In this document: piece after piece, positions 51,229 to 59,389 of the stretch
How positions within the stretch are numbered: position 1 is the stretch's first letter
Layout of the letters: each line of letters starts with the position of its first letter
Source of the DNA: CAYRHN01 sp964424115
GTDB taxonomy: Bacteria > Chloroflexota > Anaerolineae > Anaerolineales > Anaerolineaceae
Direction: 5' to 3'
Length of the DNA stretch: 64,000 nucleotides
Assembly (NCBI GenBank): GCA_964424115.1
Contig: CAYRHN010000011.1
Coordinates: forward strand, 62,001-126,000
Notes under the pieces: model-generated
What the model was told of the DNA's origin: nothing
The model's database searches: none
What the model saw: only the letters and a program-made list of their open reading frames with translations
Translations under genes and position numbers: made by a program

Positions 51229-51801
51229 ATGAAGCATCATACAGGCTCGATCGAAGTGGTGTGCGGTTCCATGTTCAGCGGCAAGACCGAGGAATTGATC
51301 CGCCGGTTGCGCCGTGCGACCATTGCGCGCCAAAAGGTGCAGGTTTTCAAGCCCGCCATTGATATTCGTTACGGCGGCAATGAACAGGTCACCTCGCACG
51401 CCGGGATGGCCTTCGACGCCATTCCTGTCCAACAATCCTCCGATATCCCCGCCTTGATGGAAAAAGACACCACTGTGGTGGGCATCGACGAGGCGCAGTT
51501 CTTCGATCCCGGTATTGTACCGCTGGTGCGCGAGATGGCCTCGCACGGCATTCGCGTCATCGTTGCCGGGCTGGACCAGGATTTCCGCGGCGAGCCTTTT
51601 GGCAGTATGCCCCTCCTGCTGGCTCTGGCCGAAAAGGTGGACAAGCTCCAGGCCATTTGCGTGGTCTGCGGCGAAGTGGCCACCCGCACCCAGCGCCTTG
51701 TCAACGGCAAGCCCGCTCGCTATGATGACCCGGTGGTGATCGTCGGCGCATCGGAGATGTATGAGGCCCGCTGCCGCCAGCATCACGAAGTTCCCCGCTG
51801 A
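51229..51801 (+). CDS. tdk: Thymidine kinase
   Basis: A 190-aa type II thymidine kinase (ATP-dependent salvage of thymidine). P-loop GSMFSGKTEELIRRLRR (about residues 13-29), Walker B-like VVGIDEAQFFD, the lasso-type AGLDQDFRGEPFG, and the zinc cysteines in CVVCGEVATRTQRL with a C-terminal CRQHH. Length is normal. It is followed, after a repeat-bearing gap, by hpt, so nucleotide salvage genes are grouped. Confidence 0.96.
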   Translation: MKHHTGSIEVVCGSMFSGKTEELIRRLRRATIARQKVQVFKPAIDIRYGGNEQVTSHAGMAFDAIPVQQSSDIPALMEKDTTVVGIDEAQFFDPGIVPLVREMASHGIRVIVAGLDQDFRGEPFGSMPLLLALAEKVDKLQAICVVCGEVATRTQRLVNGKPARYDDPVVIVGASEMYEARCRQHHEVPR

Positions 51802-51807
51802 CATAAC

Positions 51808-51929
51808 AAACCGCAAAGACGCTAAGATACAAAGAATAAAAGATCTTCTTGGCGGCTACGGCGAATCCTTAAAACCTTTAAAAATCTTTGTGATCCTTTC
51901 TTTGTTTCTTTGTGCTGAATCTTTATAAG
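51808..51929. repeat. Degenerate 'CGCAAAGACGC...CTTTGTG' intergenic repeat
   Basis: The 136-bp gap between tdk and hpt starts with AACCGCAAAGACGCTAAGAT and ends with TTTCTTTGTTTCTTTGTGCT, low-complexity arms that are imperfect complements of each other. A similar CGTATCTTTCGTTCCTTTCG-like stretch occurs at 59097-59185. It resembles the decayed palindromic intergenic repeats seen in many environmental genomes. No gene is present. Confidence 0.5.
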
Positions 51930-51937
51930 GAGCCAGA

Positions 51938-52498
51938 ATGCAGGACTATCACGAATTCCTTGCCGAGATCCTCATCCCCGAGGATAAATTGCAGGCCCGC
52001 ATTGCGGAATTGGGCCAGCAGATCAGCCGCGACTACGAGGGCAAGAACCTTATGCTGGTATGCATCCTGCGCGGGGGGGTGATGTTCCTCACCGACCTGA
52101 TGCGTAAGATCACTGTCCCGCACACCATTGAATTTATGGCCATTTCCTCCTACGGTGTGGGGGCGCGGGAGTACAGCGGGCATGTACGCATCAATTACGA
52201 TCTCAGCACTGACATCGGCGGGCATGATGTGATTATCGTTGAAGACATTGTCGACAGCGGGCATACCCTGGCGGCGGTCTTGAACATGCTCTCCACCCGC
52301 AACCCGCGCAGCCTGGCCGTGTGCGCACTTTTGGACAAGGCTGAGCGGCGCGAGGTGGAAGTGCCGATCCGCTACCAGGGTTTTGTCATTCCCGATCGGT
52401 TCGTCTTTGGCTACGGTCTGGATATGGACGATTATTACCGCGGCCTGCCGTTCATTGGCGTGGTGGATTTGAGCAAGCTCAAGAGAGGCGAGGGCTGA
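51938..52498 (+). CDS. hpt: Hypoxanthine phosphoribosyltransferase
   Basis: A 186-aa type I phosphoribosyltransferase that salvages hypoxanthine or guanine to IMP or GMP with PRPP. The PRPP loop is VIIVEDIVDSGHTL (about residues 97-110), and the substrate-binding VCILRGGVMFLTDL and DRFVFGYGLDMDDYYRGLP near the C-terminus are diagnostic. AAGGAG precedes the start. It complements the purine catabolic genes by recovering bases. Confidence 0.96.
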   Translation: MQDYHEFLAEILIPEDKLQARIAELGQQISRDYEGKNLMLVCILRGGVMFLTDLMRKITVPHTIEFMAISSYGVGAREYSGHVRINYDLSTDIGGHDVIIVEDIVDSGHTLAAVLNMLSTRNPRSLAVCALLDKAERREVEVPIRYQGFVIPDRFVFGYGLDMDDYYRGLPFIGVVDLSKLKRGEG

Positions 52499-52538
52499 CC
52501 TGAACGCCTCTCTGGCTGAATTCTTACCGCTGATCGAG

Positions 52539-53996
52539 GTGGTGCGCCGTGTGGCAGGGGCAGAACCGGTCTATCTGGTCGGCGGGGCGGTGCGCGACCT
52601 GCTTCTCCAGCGCCGCCTGCACGACCTGGATTTTGCCGCCGCAAATGGCGTCCGCGCCATGGCCCGCCGCACCGCCGACGAGCTGAACGGCGCATTTTTC
52701 ATGATGGATGAGGAGCGGGAGACCGCCCGCGTGGTGTTGCAGGGCGTCCCTTACGATGGGCTGATCCTGGATTTTACCCGTTACCGCGCCGGCGACCTGA
52801 GCGGTGATCTGCGCGGGCGCGATTTCACTGTCAATGCCATGGCGCTCGACCTGGCCTTCCTCGACCGCCTGATCGATCCCCTCGGCGGCGCGGCCGACCT
52901 GCACGAGAAACGTCTGCGCCTGTGTACCCCCCAGGCTCTGATCGACGACCCTGCTCGCACGCTTCGCGGCCTGCGCATTGCCGTCGATTGCCAGTTGCGC
53001 ATCCTGCCTGAAACGGCACACGCCCTGCGCGAAGCCGCCCCGTTCCTTGAACGGGTGTCGGCTGAACGCAAACGCGACGAGTTGTTCAATATCCTTGACG
53101 GCCCGCGCTTGCCCGCTGCGCTGCGCCTGCTCCAGCAGTTTAACCTGCTGCAGGGTGTCCTCCCTGAGCTGCCTCCCCTGGTCGGCGAGCCGCAGCGCGC
53201 CCCGCATATTGACGATGTCTGGGAGCACACCCTGGCCCTGATCTCGGAATTAGACCGCCTGCTTGACCTGTTGGCTTGCGATCCTCCGGCTGCCGACGCC
53301 TCTGCCAACCTGCTCACCGGGTTGGCTGCGCTGCGCCTGGGTCGTTTCCGCCCGCAGTTGACCGCCCTCATGTCCGCTCCGTTGACCGCGGCCCGCCCGC
53401 GCCGGGCGCTGCTCTTCCTGGGCGCGCTTTACCACGATGCTGCCAAGCCGCAATCCCGCACCTATGGCCCGGATGGGCGCATGCATTTCTATGAGCATGA
53501 CGCGCTTGGCGCTGAAAGCATGGCGGCCCGCGCCTCTGCCCTGGCGCTCAGCCAGGAGGAGATCCATTATCTCACCCTCCTGGTACGCCGCCACATGCGC
53601 ATTCATTTCCTGCTTAAGCGCGAACAAACCCTCACCCGCCGCCTGATCTACCGTTACTTCCGCGACCTGGGCGAGGTGGGTGTGGATGTCTGCCTGCATT
53701 CCCTGGCCGATCTGCTGGCCACCCAGGGCCCGGCCCTTCCCCCGGAACAATGGACCGGCGAGCTGGATATCTGCCGCGCCCTTCTGGAGGCCTGGTACGA
53801 GCAGCCTGCGCAGGTGATATCCCCTCCGCGCCTGCTCAACGGCCATGACCTGATGGCAGAGTTGAAACTGGAACCCGGCCCGCGCCTGGGTGAACTGCTG
53901 GAAGCGGTCCGCGAAGCCCAGGCCTGCGGGGAGCTTTCCACACGCGAAGAGGCTCTGGCCTACGCCCGCACCATAATGGAACAGCAGGGATTATAA
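52539..53996 (+). CDS. CCA-adding-type tRNA nucleotidyltransferase with HD domain
   Basis: A protein of at least 485 aa of the class II poly(A) polymerase/CCA-adding family. It has the head motif YLVGGAVRDLLL, the catalytic HDLDF (DxD), DFTRYRAGDLSG, the GRDFTVNAMALDL region, and PARTLRGLRIAVD for tRNA/nucleotide binding; the second half has an HD phosphohydrolase-like domain with YHDAAKPQ. The GTG at 52539 has no ribosome-binding site. In-frame coding continues upstream to a CTG at 52500 after GAGGCGAGGG, giving a more natural N-terminus, so the true start may be 13 codons earlier. It follows hpt almost directly. Confidence 0.88.
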   Translation: MVRRVAGAEPVYLVGGAVRDLLLQRRLHDLDFAAANGVRAMARRTADELNGAFFMMDEERETARVVLQGVPYDGLILDFTRYRAGDLSGDLRGRDFTVNAMALDLAFLDRLIDPLGGAADLHEKRLRLCTPQALIDDPARTLRGLRIAVDCQLRILPETAHALREAAPFLERVSAERKRDELFNILDGPRLPAALRLLQQFNLLQGVLPELPPLVGEPQRAPHIDDVWEHTLALISELDRLLDLLACDPPAADASANLLTGLAALRLGRFRPQLTALMSAPLTAARPRRALLFLGALYHDAAKPQSRTYGPDGRMHFYEHDALGAESMAARASALALSQEEIHYLTLLVRRHMRIHFLLKREQTLTRRLIYRYFRDLGEVGVDVCLHSLADLLATQGPALPPEQWTGELDICRALLEAWYEQPAQVISPPRLLNGHDLMAELKLEPGPRLGELLEAVREAQACGELSTREEALAYARTIMEQQGL

Positions 53997-54017
53997 TAAT
54001 CCTGGAGGAGAAATGGC

Positions 54018-54788
54018 ATGAACTATTTACCGGTTAAGCTGCACTATAAAGAATGCGGTCAGGGGACACCCCTGGTACTTGTCCACGGTTACCCCCTCAA
54101 CCACAGCATCTGGCACGATGTGGCGAATGAGCTGGAGCAGGAAGCGCGCATCATAATGCCCGACCTGCGCGGCTTCGGACATTCGCCTGCCCCGGAAGGC
54201 ACTTATACCATGCGCCTGATGGCCGAAGACCTGCGCGAGCTGTTGGACGATCTGCAAATCGATAAGGCGGTCTTGGTGGGACATTCCATGGGCGGCTACG
54301 TCTGCCTGGCTTTTGCCCAGGCTTATCCCGAGCGTCTGGCCGGTTTTGGATTGGTTGCCAGCCAGGCTGAGGCAGACCTGCCCGAGAAGCGCCAGTCGCG
54401 CCTGCACGCTGCCGAGGCTGTCCAGGCCAAGGGGATCCGCGTGGCGGTGGATGGTTTCGCCGAGAAATTGACCTGCCTCCCCGACTTGGTGGAACCGCTC
54501 CACCAGTTGATGCACCATGTGGCCACCCAAAACGGCGTCATCGGCTGCCTGCGCGGCATGGCCGAACGCCCAGATGCCACCCCCTGGCTGAGCAATATTG
54601 ATGTGCCGGCCCTGGTCATTGCCGGAAAAGCCGACGCGGTCATTCCCCCGGCCCGCAGCCAGACCCTGGCCCAACTGCTGGGCCGCGGCTGGCTGGTGGA
54701 GATCGACGGCGCCGCCCACATGCCCATGATGGAAACACCCGGGCAGGTCAGCACCGCCCTTAAGGAACTCCTCAGCCACGTATCTTAA
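54018..54788 (+). CDS. Alpha/beta hydrolase
   Basis: A 256-aa alpha/beta-fold hydrolase. The oxyanion region is VLVHGYPLNHSIW, the nucleophile elbow is GHSMGGY with Ser90, the acid lies in GKADAVIPP and the base in DGAAHMPMMETP. A GGAGGAG site precedes the start. The sequence resembles the broad non-haem peroxidase/esterase-like group, and substrate cannot be predicted. The patatin gene starts 2 bp after its stop, so the pair may act together on lipids. Confidence 0.92.
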   Translation: MNYLPVKLHYKECGQGTPLVLVHGYPLNHSIWHDVANELEQEARIIMPDLRGFGHSPAPEGTYTMRLMAEDLRELLDDLQIDKAVLVGHSMGGYVCLAFAQAYPERLAGFGLVASQAEADLPEKRQSRLHAAEAVQAKGIRVAVDGFAEKLTCLPDLVEPLHQLMHHVATQNGVIGCLRGMAERPDATPWLSNIDVPALVIAGKADAVIPPARSQTLAQLLGRGWLVEIDGAAHMPMMETPGQVSTALKELLSHVS

Positions 54789-54790
54789 CC

Positions 54791-55861
54791 GTGGATAAAT
54801 TGCTCCCCAAACCCCTGCGCCCGTCTCTTTTTCCATTCCGCAACCTGGTCTTTCAGGGTGGTGGGGTTAAAGCGTACGTCTATCACGGCGTCCTGCGTGT
54901 GTTGGACGAGCGCGGCATCCTGCCCCGCATCGAACGCGTTGCCGGAACCTCAGCCGGAGCGCTCCAGGCGGCCATGCTGTGCCTCCGCCTGGGGGTGGAG
55001 GAGACCATCGACCTTTACCGCACGGTGGATTACTCCCGCCTGCGTTCTTTGAGCGGTGAAGCGGAGGAACATTCCTCCCTGCTCTCCAAGACGCTTGACC
55101 CCGCCCGCGCCGCCGGTCGTTTCCTTCACAAATTCGGCGTCTATTCCACTGCCTACATGCTCGATTGGCTCCACCAGACCATTGCCGAGCATTGCCAGGG
55201 GAACGCGCGCGCCACCTTTGCCGATTTTCGCCGCCTCGGCTTCCGCGATCTCTACACCATGGCGGCAAACCTCAATCGCCACCGTGTGGAAACTTTCAGC
55301 GCCGACACCACCCCGGATGTGGCTGTGGCGGATGCGGTCTTGCTCTCTGCTGCGGTGCCATTCTTCTTTGAGGCGCTCCAGTTCGACGGCCATTCGATCG
55401 GCCAGGGGGATTACTATGCCGATGGCGGCACCTTGAGCAATTATCCGCTCACCATCTTTGACGGCCCGCGTTTCAAAAAGACCAGCAAGAGCTTCACTTA
55501 CGGGGTGAACTGGGAAACGCTCGGCCTCCAGCTTTACACGCCAGAGGAATGCGGCAGCCCCAGGTCGGAGATTGGCAGCCTGCTGGGATATGCCGAGAAT
55601 CTGTTCGAGACCATGGGTAATGCCCAGGCGGTGGCGGTTGATCTGCGCGCCGTGGACCGCTGGCGCTCCCTCCGCATCAGCAACTGCTGTGTCTCCACGG
55701 TTGATTTTCAAATCCAGCCTCAGGAGAGCGATGCAAAATACCTCGAGATGGTTGCCACAGGCCGCCAGGCTGCCGAAGATTACCTGGATGCCTATCGCGA
55801 TCCCACTGACCGCCTGGCAGGGGTGAAAGCCAGGCTGGCAGAAATATTGGATTCCTTATAG
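54791..55861 (+). CDS. Patatin-like phospholipase
   Basis: A 356-aa patatin-family lipase starting with GTG. The oxyanion loop is FQGGGVKAYVYHGVL, the Ser-Asp dyad is Ser54 in GTSAG and Asp211 in YADGGTLSNYP. It would deacylate phospholipids or related lipids on the cytoplasmic side; no signal peptide is visible. It forms a pair with the preceding alpha/beta hydrolase and ends just before a large palindrome. Confidence 0.92.
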   Translation: MDKLLPKPLRPSLFPFRNLVFQGGGVKAYVYHGVLRVLDERGILPRIERVAGTSAGALQAAMLCLRLGVEETIDLYRTVDYSRLRSLSGEAEEHSSLLSKTLDPARAAGRFLHKFGVYSTAYMLDWLHQTIAEHCQGNARATFADFRRLGFRDLYTMAANLNRHRVETFSADTTPDVAVADAVLLSAAVPFFFEALQFDGHSIGQGDYYADGGTLSNYPLTIFDGPRFKKTSKSFTYGVNWETLGLQLYTPEECGSPRSEIGSLLGYAENLFETMGNAQAVAVDLRAVDRWRSLRISNCCVSTVDFQIQPQESDAKYLEMVATGRQAAEDYLDAYRDPTDRLAGVKARLAEILDSL

Positions 55862-55872
55862 ATCCCCGCATG

Positions 55873-55907
55873 TCATTGCGAGGCCCCCCTGGGGGGCCTC
55901 GCAATGA
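55873..55907. repeat. 17-bp perfect palindrome 'TCATTGCGAGG'
   Basis: Arms 55873-55889 (TCATTGCGAGGCCCCCC) and 55891-55907 are exact complements around one base. It separates the convergent patatin and anchored-protein genes and may end transcription from both. The 'GTCATTGCGAGG' core is a common dispersed intergenic repeat type. Confidence 0.75.
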
Positions 55908-55921
55908 TGTTGATTTGTTTT

Positions 55922-57469
55922 CTACCCCACCGGCGTGGGCGTGGGGGTCACGTCGAAATAATTGTAGTCGTAGTTGTAGTTGTAATCGTACCCGCCGCCG
56001 TAATCGTCCGTGGTCTCACTGTCATTGGTCACCGGGCAGATGGCGATTTGTTCCATCACCATGCAGCCGCTCAGACCTTCATCGCCCACCAACCGGTCAG
56101 CCAGCTCCAGCACCTGGTCCCAGGTTCCGCCCAGGATCAGCATCTGGTTTTGCACCGCGCCGGCCTGGTAAAGGATGATCCCAAACTCATGATTGGAGAA
56201 TTTGCCGATCCCCGGCACGCCCACCTGGTAGACCGTTTCGGTCGAAGTGTCTTCGCCGCCGAAATCGAAGGTTGGGGTGGGGGTGGCCTCCACTGGAAGC
56301 TCTTCCAGCCCGGAGGTTTCCTCCTCGCCGGTATCTTCGGTAAATGTGATCCCCAGCATGCTCACAAATGCCGAGAGGCGCTCATCTTCCGGGGGCATTT
56401 TGCTCAGGTAGATCGCATCCTGCCCCGGAACAGCCGACTCGCCAAAGCGCACGTCCAGGTTCTCCCCGGACATCATCTTTTGCAGGTCGCTGAACAAGCT
56501 GACCGTCTTCTGGTCCAGCTCGAAATCATCATCCACGATCACCACCAGGTTATGGTCGAAGAGATACGGGTAATCCTTCAGGTCGTGCACCCGCTCGCTG
56601 CCCCCGCCGGTCAGGAAGGTCACCAGGTTAGATAGCAGCACCTGGTTGTCTGCCACCTGCAGGTAGGGACTGGTCATAAAGGTCGCGTCGCCCAGCGCCA
56701 CCACCCGGCTGTCTGCGCTCGCTGCGGCCAGCACCAGGTTGCCGCCCTTGTCATCCAGCGAGGAGAGCGTGTTGGCATCCCCGCGGATCAGCGCTTGCGG
56801 CGCCTTGGCGATGCTTTGGGCCGAGTAGAACACGACCTGTTTCAATCCCGCCGTCAGCGGTCTTTCGGTGAAATCCTCCAGGATCAGGTTGCGGAAATTC
56901 GACTCGTTCTTCAGCATGTTATAGGCATAATCCTCGCTGAAGGCCAGCCCAAACGGGGCTAACAGCAAGTTGGCTGCCTCGCTGCTGGAATAGGTACTGT
57001 AATAGCCGTAGGCGCGGGTGGGGTCCACCGCTACCAGCAGCCGCCCGCCGCGTTCCACAAAACGCTGCACCTCCTGGATGGTTGTGGCGTCGAAGCCCGA
57101 CGTGGGCATCAGCACCACGTAAGCATCCGCTTTCTTCAACTGCTCCGGCAGGTACAATCCGTAGCCGTCATCCACCACCACCTTGGCGCCGGCGCTGCGC
57201 AGAGCATCGACCAATGGGTCCACCTCCGAGAGCAGCAGCGCGTTGCCGTGCGCCATATCGAGCACCACCACCGGCGCATCTCCGCCGATCGGGGCGAAAG
57301 GCGTGGGCATGGGGGTGGAAAAGGCCGGTTCGACGACGGCCAGCTTCGCATAGTCGGGGGTGGCTACCGGCTCACTGCGCTGGTAGGTGCCCGAGTAATA
57401 CCACAAAGCCCGTCCGGCAATGGGCAGCAGCAGCAAGATAAAAAAGAGGATCCATCGCGTCAGCTTCAT
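55922..57469 (-). CDS. Membrane-anchored protein with GldG/DUF4350-like domain and Tyr/Asp-rich tail
   Basis: A 515-aa protein with an N-terminal anchor helix (residues 5-22) and an extracytoplasmic region. Residues about 65-300 contain VVVLDMAHGNALLLSEVDPL and RGGRLLVAVDPTRAYGYYST, resembling the GATase-like fold of GldG/DUF4350 proteins. The middle has acidic low-complexity linkers (TFTEDTGEEETSGLEEL, VEATPTPTF), and the end is a Tyr/Asp/Asn-rich tract YDYNYNYDYNYFD before a Thr/Pro tail. It overlaps the SppA gene by 4 bases. Function unknown; likely a carbohydrate- or envelope-related partner of the peptidase. Confidence 0.8.
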   Translation of the reverse strand: MKLTRWILFFILLLLPIAGRALWYYSGTYQRSEPVATPDYAKLAVVEPAFSTPMPTPFAPIGGDAPVVVLDMAHGNALLLSEVDPLVDALRSAGAKVVVDDGYGLYLPEQLKKADAYVVLMPTSGFDATTIQEVQRFVERGGRLLVAVDPTRAYGYYSTYSSSEAANLLLAPFGLAFSEDYAYNMLKNESNFRNLILEDFTERPLTAGLKQVVFYSAQSIAKAPQALIRGDANTLSSLDDKGGNLVLAAASADSRVVALGDATFMTSPYLQVADNQVLLSNLVTFLTGGGSERVHDLKDYPYLFDHNLVVIVDDDFELDQKTVSLFSDLQKMMSGENLDVRFGESAVPGQDAIYLSKMPPEDERLSAFVSMLGITFTEDTGEEETSGLEELPVEATPTPTFDFGGEDTSTETVYQVGVPGIGKFSNHEFGIILYQAGAVQNQMLILGGTWDQVLELADRLVGDEGLSGCMVMEQIAICPVTNDSETTDDYGGGYDYNYNYDYNYFDVTPTPTPVG

Positions 57470-58338
57470 GGCTTCACCTCCGCTTCGATCTGGGTGGGCG
57501 GAATGTAGAGGTAATACACCCCCGCCTGGCGTTCGCGTTCCTGGGCAGCAGCGTCTGCGCTGCCGGCTGCGCCGCCGTACTGGGTATATAACTGCGGCGC
57601 GGTGACCTTCTCGCGGATCTCGATCACCTGGTAGTGGTTCACCCTGGCCATTTCAGCCGCCTTATCCAGGGCCTGGCTCTGCGTGCCCAGCTCATCCACC
57701 AGCCCCAGGCGCAGCGCATCCGCGCCGGACCAGATCTGTCCGCGCAGGATGGTCGCGTCGTCAGCCTTCAGCGCGCTGCCGCGCCCCAGCTTGACCGCCT
57801 GCAGGAAAGCCTGCTTGAGCGGCTCCAACGAGCGGATGAAGGCATCCCGCGGTTCCAGCCACAGCTTGTACGGCCCGGTGGAGTAAAGCTCTTCATACAC
57901 GGCCGGGGATTCGGGCAGGTAGCCCAGGATGCCGATGTTGCCGACCTGCGAGGTGGGCTTGGCGAAGATGTAATCGGTGCCGACCGAGAGGTAATAGCCG
58001 CCGCTGGCCGCCATCCCTTCGATCACCGTCACCACCGGCTTCACCTCGCGCAGGCGCGCCAGTTCCATATAGATCGCCTCGGTGTCCACCACCGTCCCGC
58101 CGGGACTGTTCATCACGATCACCACCGCCGAGATCTCACTGTGCTCGCGCGCGTAGTCGATCTGCGCGATCAGGTCGTTGGCAGTGTCGGCGTAGATCTC
58201 TTCGCTGAAGCGGATCACGCCGATCTTGGGCTGGGGGATCAGCAGCGAGAGGAGGAGGCCTGCCACCAGCGGCAGGACGATCCAGCCGATCACGCTCCCG
58301 AGACTCCAGCTGGCCTTTTTCTGGCTGGTCTCTTCCAT
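57466..58338 (-). CDS. SppA/S49-family signal peptide peptidase
   Basis: A 290-aa membrane-anchored serine protease of family S49 (ClpP fold), degrading signal peptides or membrane fragments. One helix at about 16-34; the substrate-binding VVIVMNSPGGTVVDTEAIY; the nucleophile Ser112 in EGMAASGGYYLS; and the likely general base Lys158 in STGPYKLW. AAGGAG precedes the ATG. It is the first gene of a two-gene operon. Confidence 0.93.
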   Translation of the reverse strand: MEETSQKKASWSLGSVIGWIVLPLVAGLLLSLLIPQPKIGVIRFSEEIYADTANDLIAQIDYAREHSEISAVVIVMNSPGGTVVDTEAIYMELARLREVKPVVTVIEGMAASGGYYLSVGTDYIFAKPTSQVGNIGILGYLPESPAVYEELYSTGPYKLWLEPRDAFIRSLEPLKQAFLQAVKLGRGSALKADDATILRGQIWSGADALRLGLVDELGTQSQALDKAAEMARVNHYQVIEIREKVTAPQLYTQYGGAAGSADAAAQERERQAGVYYLYIPPTQIEAEVKP

Positions 58339-58452
58339 ATTTTTTTACTCCTTCTTCAGGGATACTATGATTGTATATCATTTTTAACCGCTGAATGCAG
58401 ATAACATGAAAATTTATCTTATCAGGGATCGCTCCTGCGCCTGCGTGTGGCA

Positions 58453-58524
58453 TGTCATCCTGAGCCGCAGAGGAGCGAAGGCGAAGGACCTTTCATTCTC
58501 TCTCTATGAGGCCTCAGGATGACA
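58453..58524. repeat. Inverted repeat 'TGTCATCCTGAG'
   Basis: Arms 58453-58464 and 58513-58524 are exact 12-bp complements enclosing 48 bp that include GCGAAGGCGAAGGACC. This is a dispersed intergenic element type found in many genomes; it lies between the sppA promoter region and the acetyltransferase gene end. Confidence 0.65.
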
Positions 58525-58564
58525 CGGATTTGTTTGCTTTCAGCTATGGACCATGCGTTATGGG

Positions 58565-59047
58565 CTATTTCAACCGCAACCGCATTTCGCTCGCCTCCAC
58601 GAAGCCCAGCGCGGCGTATACCGAGCGGCCTTCCTGGCTGGCATTCAGCTTGATGAACGGCAGGCCCCGCTCGCGGGCAAAGGCGATGATCGTCTCCACC
58701 AGCTGCCGCGCCAGGCCCTGGCGGCGGTATGCCGGCAGAGTGTACACCCCGTGCAGCAGGGGATTTAACCCGCTCAGGTTGTTGGGGTTGGGCGGGTAGC
58801 CTTCCAGCAGGCTGAGCGAAGCGCTGGCGACCGGTTTTCCTCCATCCTCGATGATCCAGGCGAAGAGCGATCCCCCCAACTGCGCGGCAGCGTACGCACA
58901 ATACAACTCTTCCAGCCGCTGCATCAGCACCGGGTCGCTTGCCTTGCCGTCCAGGCGGCGAATATCCTCAAACATCCAGCGCCGGTGCTGCGCCAGGAGG
59001 GAAATGTCATCTTTCGTTGCGTTGCGTAGGGTGAGCGAATTGTCCAT
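58565..59047 (-). CDS. GNAT-family N-acetyltransferase
   Basis: A 160-aa GNAT acetyltransferase. The acetyl-CoA site is GVYTLPAYRRQGLARQLVE (motif A, Arg/Gln-x-x-Gly) and the end FIKLNASQEGRSVYAALGF is motif B. Substrate unknown. It is monocistronic between repeats and the tRNA-Pro gene. Confidence 0.9.
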   Translation of the reverse strand: MDNSLTLRNATKDDISLLAQHRRWMFEDIRRLDGKASDPVLMQRLEELYCAYAAAQLGGSLFAWIIEDGGKPVASASLSLLEGYPPNPNNLSGLNPLLHGVYTLPAYRRQGLARQLVETIIAFARERGLPFIKLNASQEGRSVYAALGFVEASEMRLRLK

Positions 59048-59207
59048 GCGACTAATTTTACATGAGAATATTGATTAAGACCCCTTAACACTGATGGAAC
59101 GGATCAAACGGATACACACGGATCTACCTTATTTATTTTTCGTATCTTTCGTTCCTTTCGTGTGCTTCGTGGTTCTCTTCTTCCCTTCCAAAAATTCCAA
59201 TTTGCGG

Positions 59208-59213
59208 TATAAT
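59208..59213 (+). promoter_or_regulatory. -10 element of tRNA-Pro
   Basis: A perfect TATAAT ends 13 bp before the tRNA; the -35 (TTCCAA at 59186-59191, 16-bp spacer) is weak. Confidence 0.6.
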
Positions 59214-59226
59214 ACGCAAACTTGTT

Positions 59227-59304
<78 letters not shown>

Positions 59305-59310
59305 GAGAAC

Positions 59311-59335
59311 TTCTACTCACCCCTTTAGAGTAGAA
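59311..59335. repeat. 8-bp perfect inverted repeat after tRNA-Pro
   Basis: TTCTACTC (59311-59318) / GAGTAGAA (59328-59335) with a 9-nt loop, directly after the tRNA and touching the next, larger palindrome. Possible integrase arm site or processing hairpin. Confidence 0.6.
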
Positions 59336-59389
59336 ATGAGGTCTGCGGTAACTAAATTCGGAGGACATTCGAATGACCGCAGACCTCAT
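59336..59389 (+). promoter_or_regulatory. 14-bp inverted repeat enclosing the integrase start
   Basis: ATGAGGTCTGCGGT (59336-59349) and its exact complement (59376-59389) flank 26 bases holding the GGAGG site and ATG of the integrase. In mRNA this hairpin would present or hide the translation start; in DNA it is a plausible operator or integrase/excisionase site. Confidence 0.7.
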
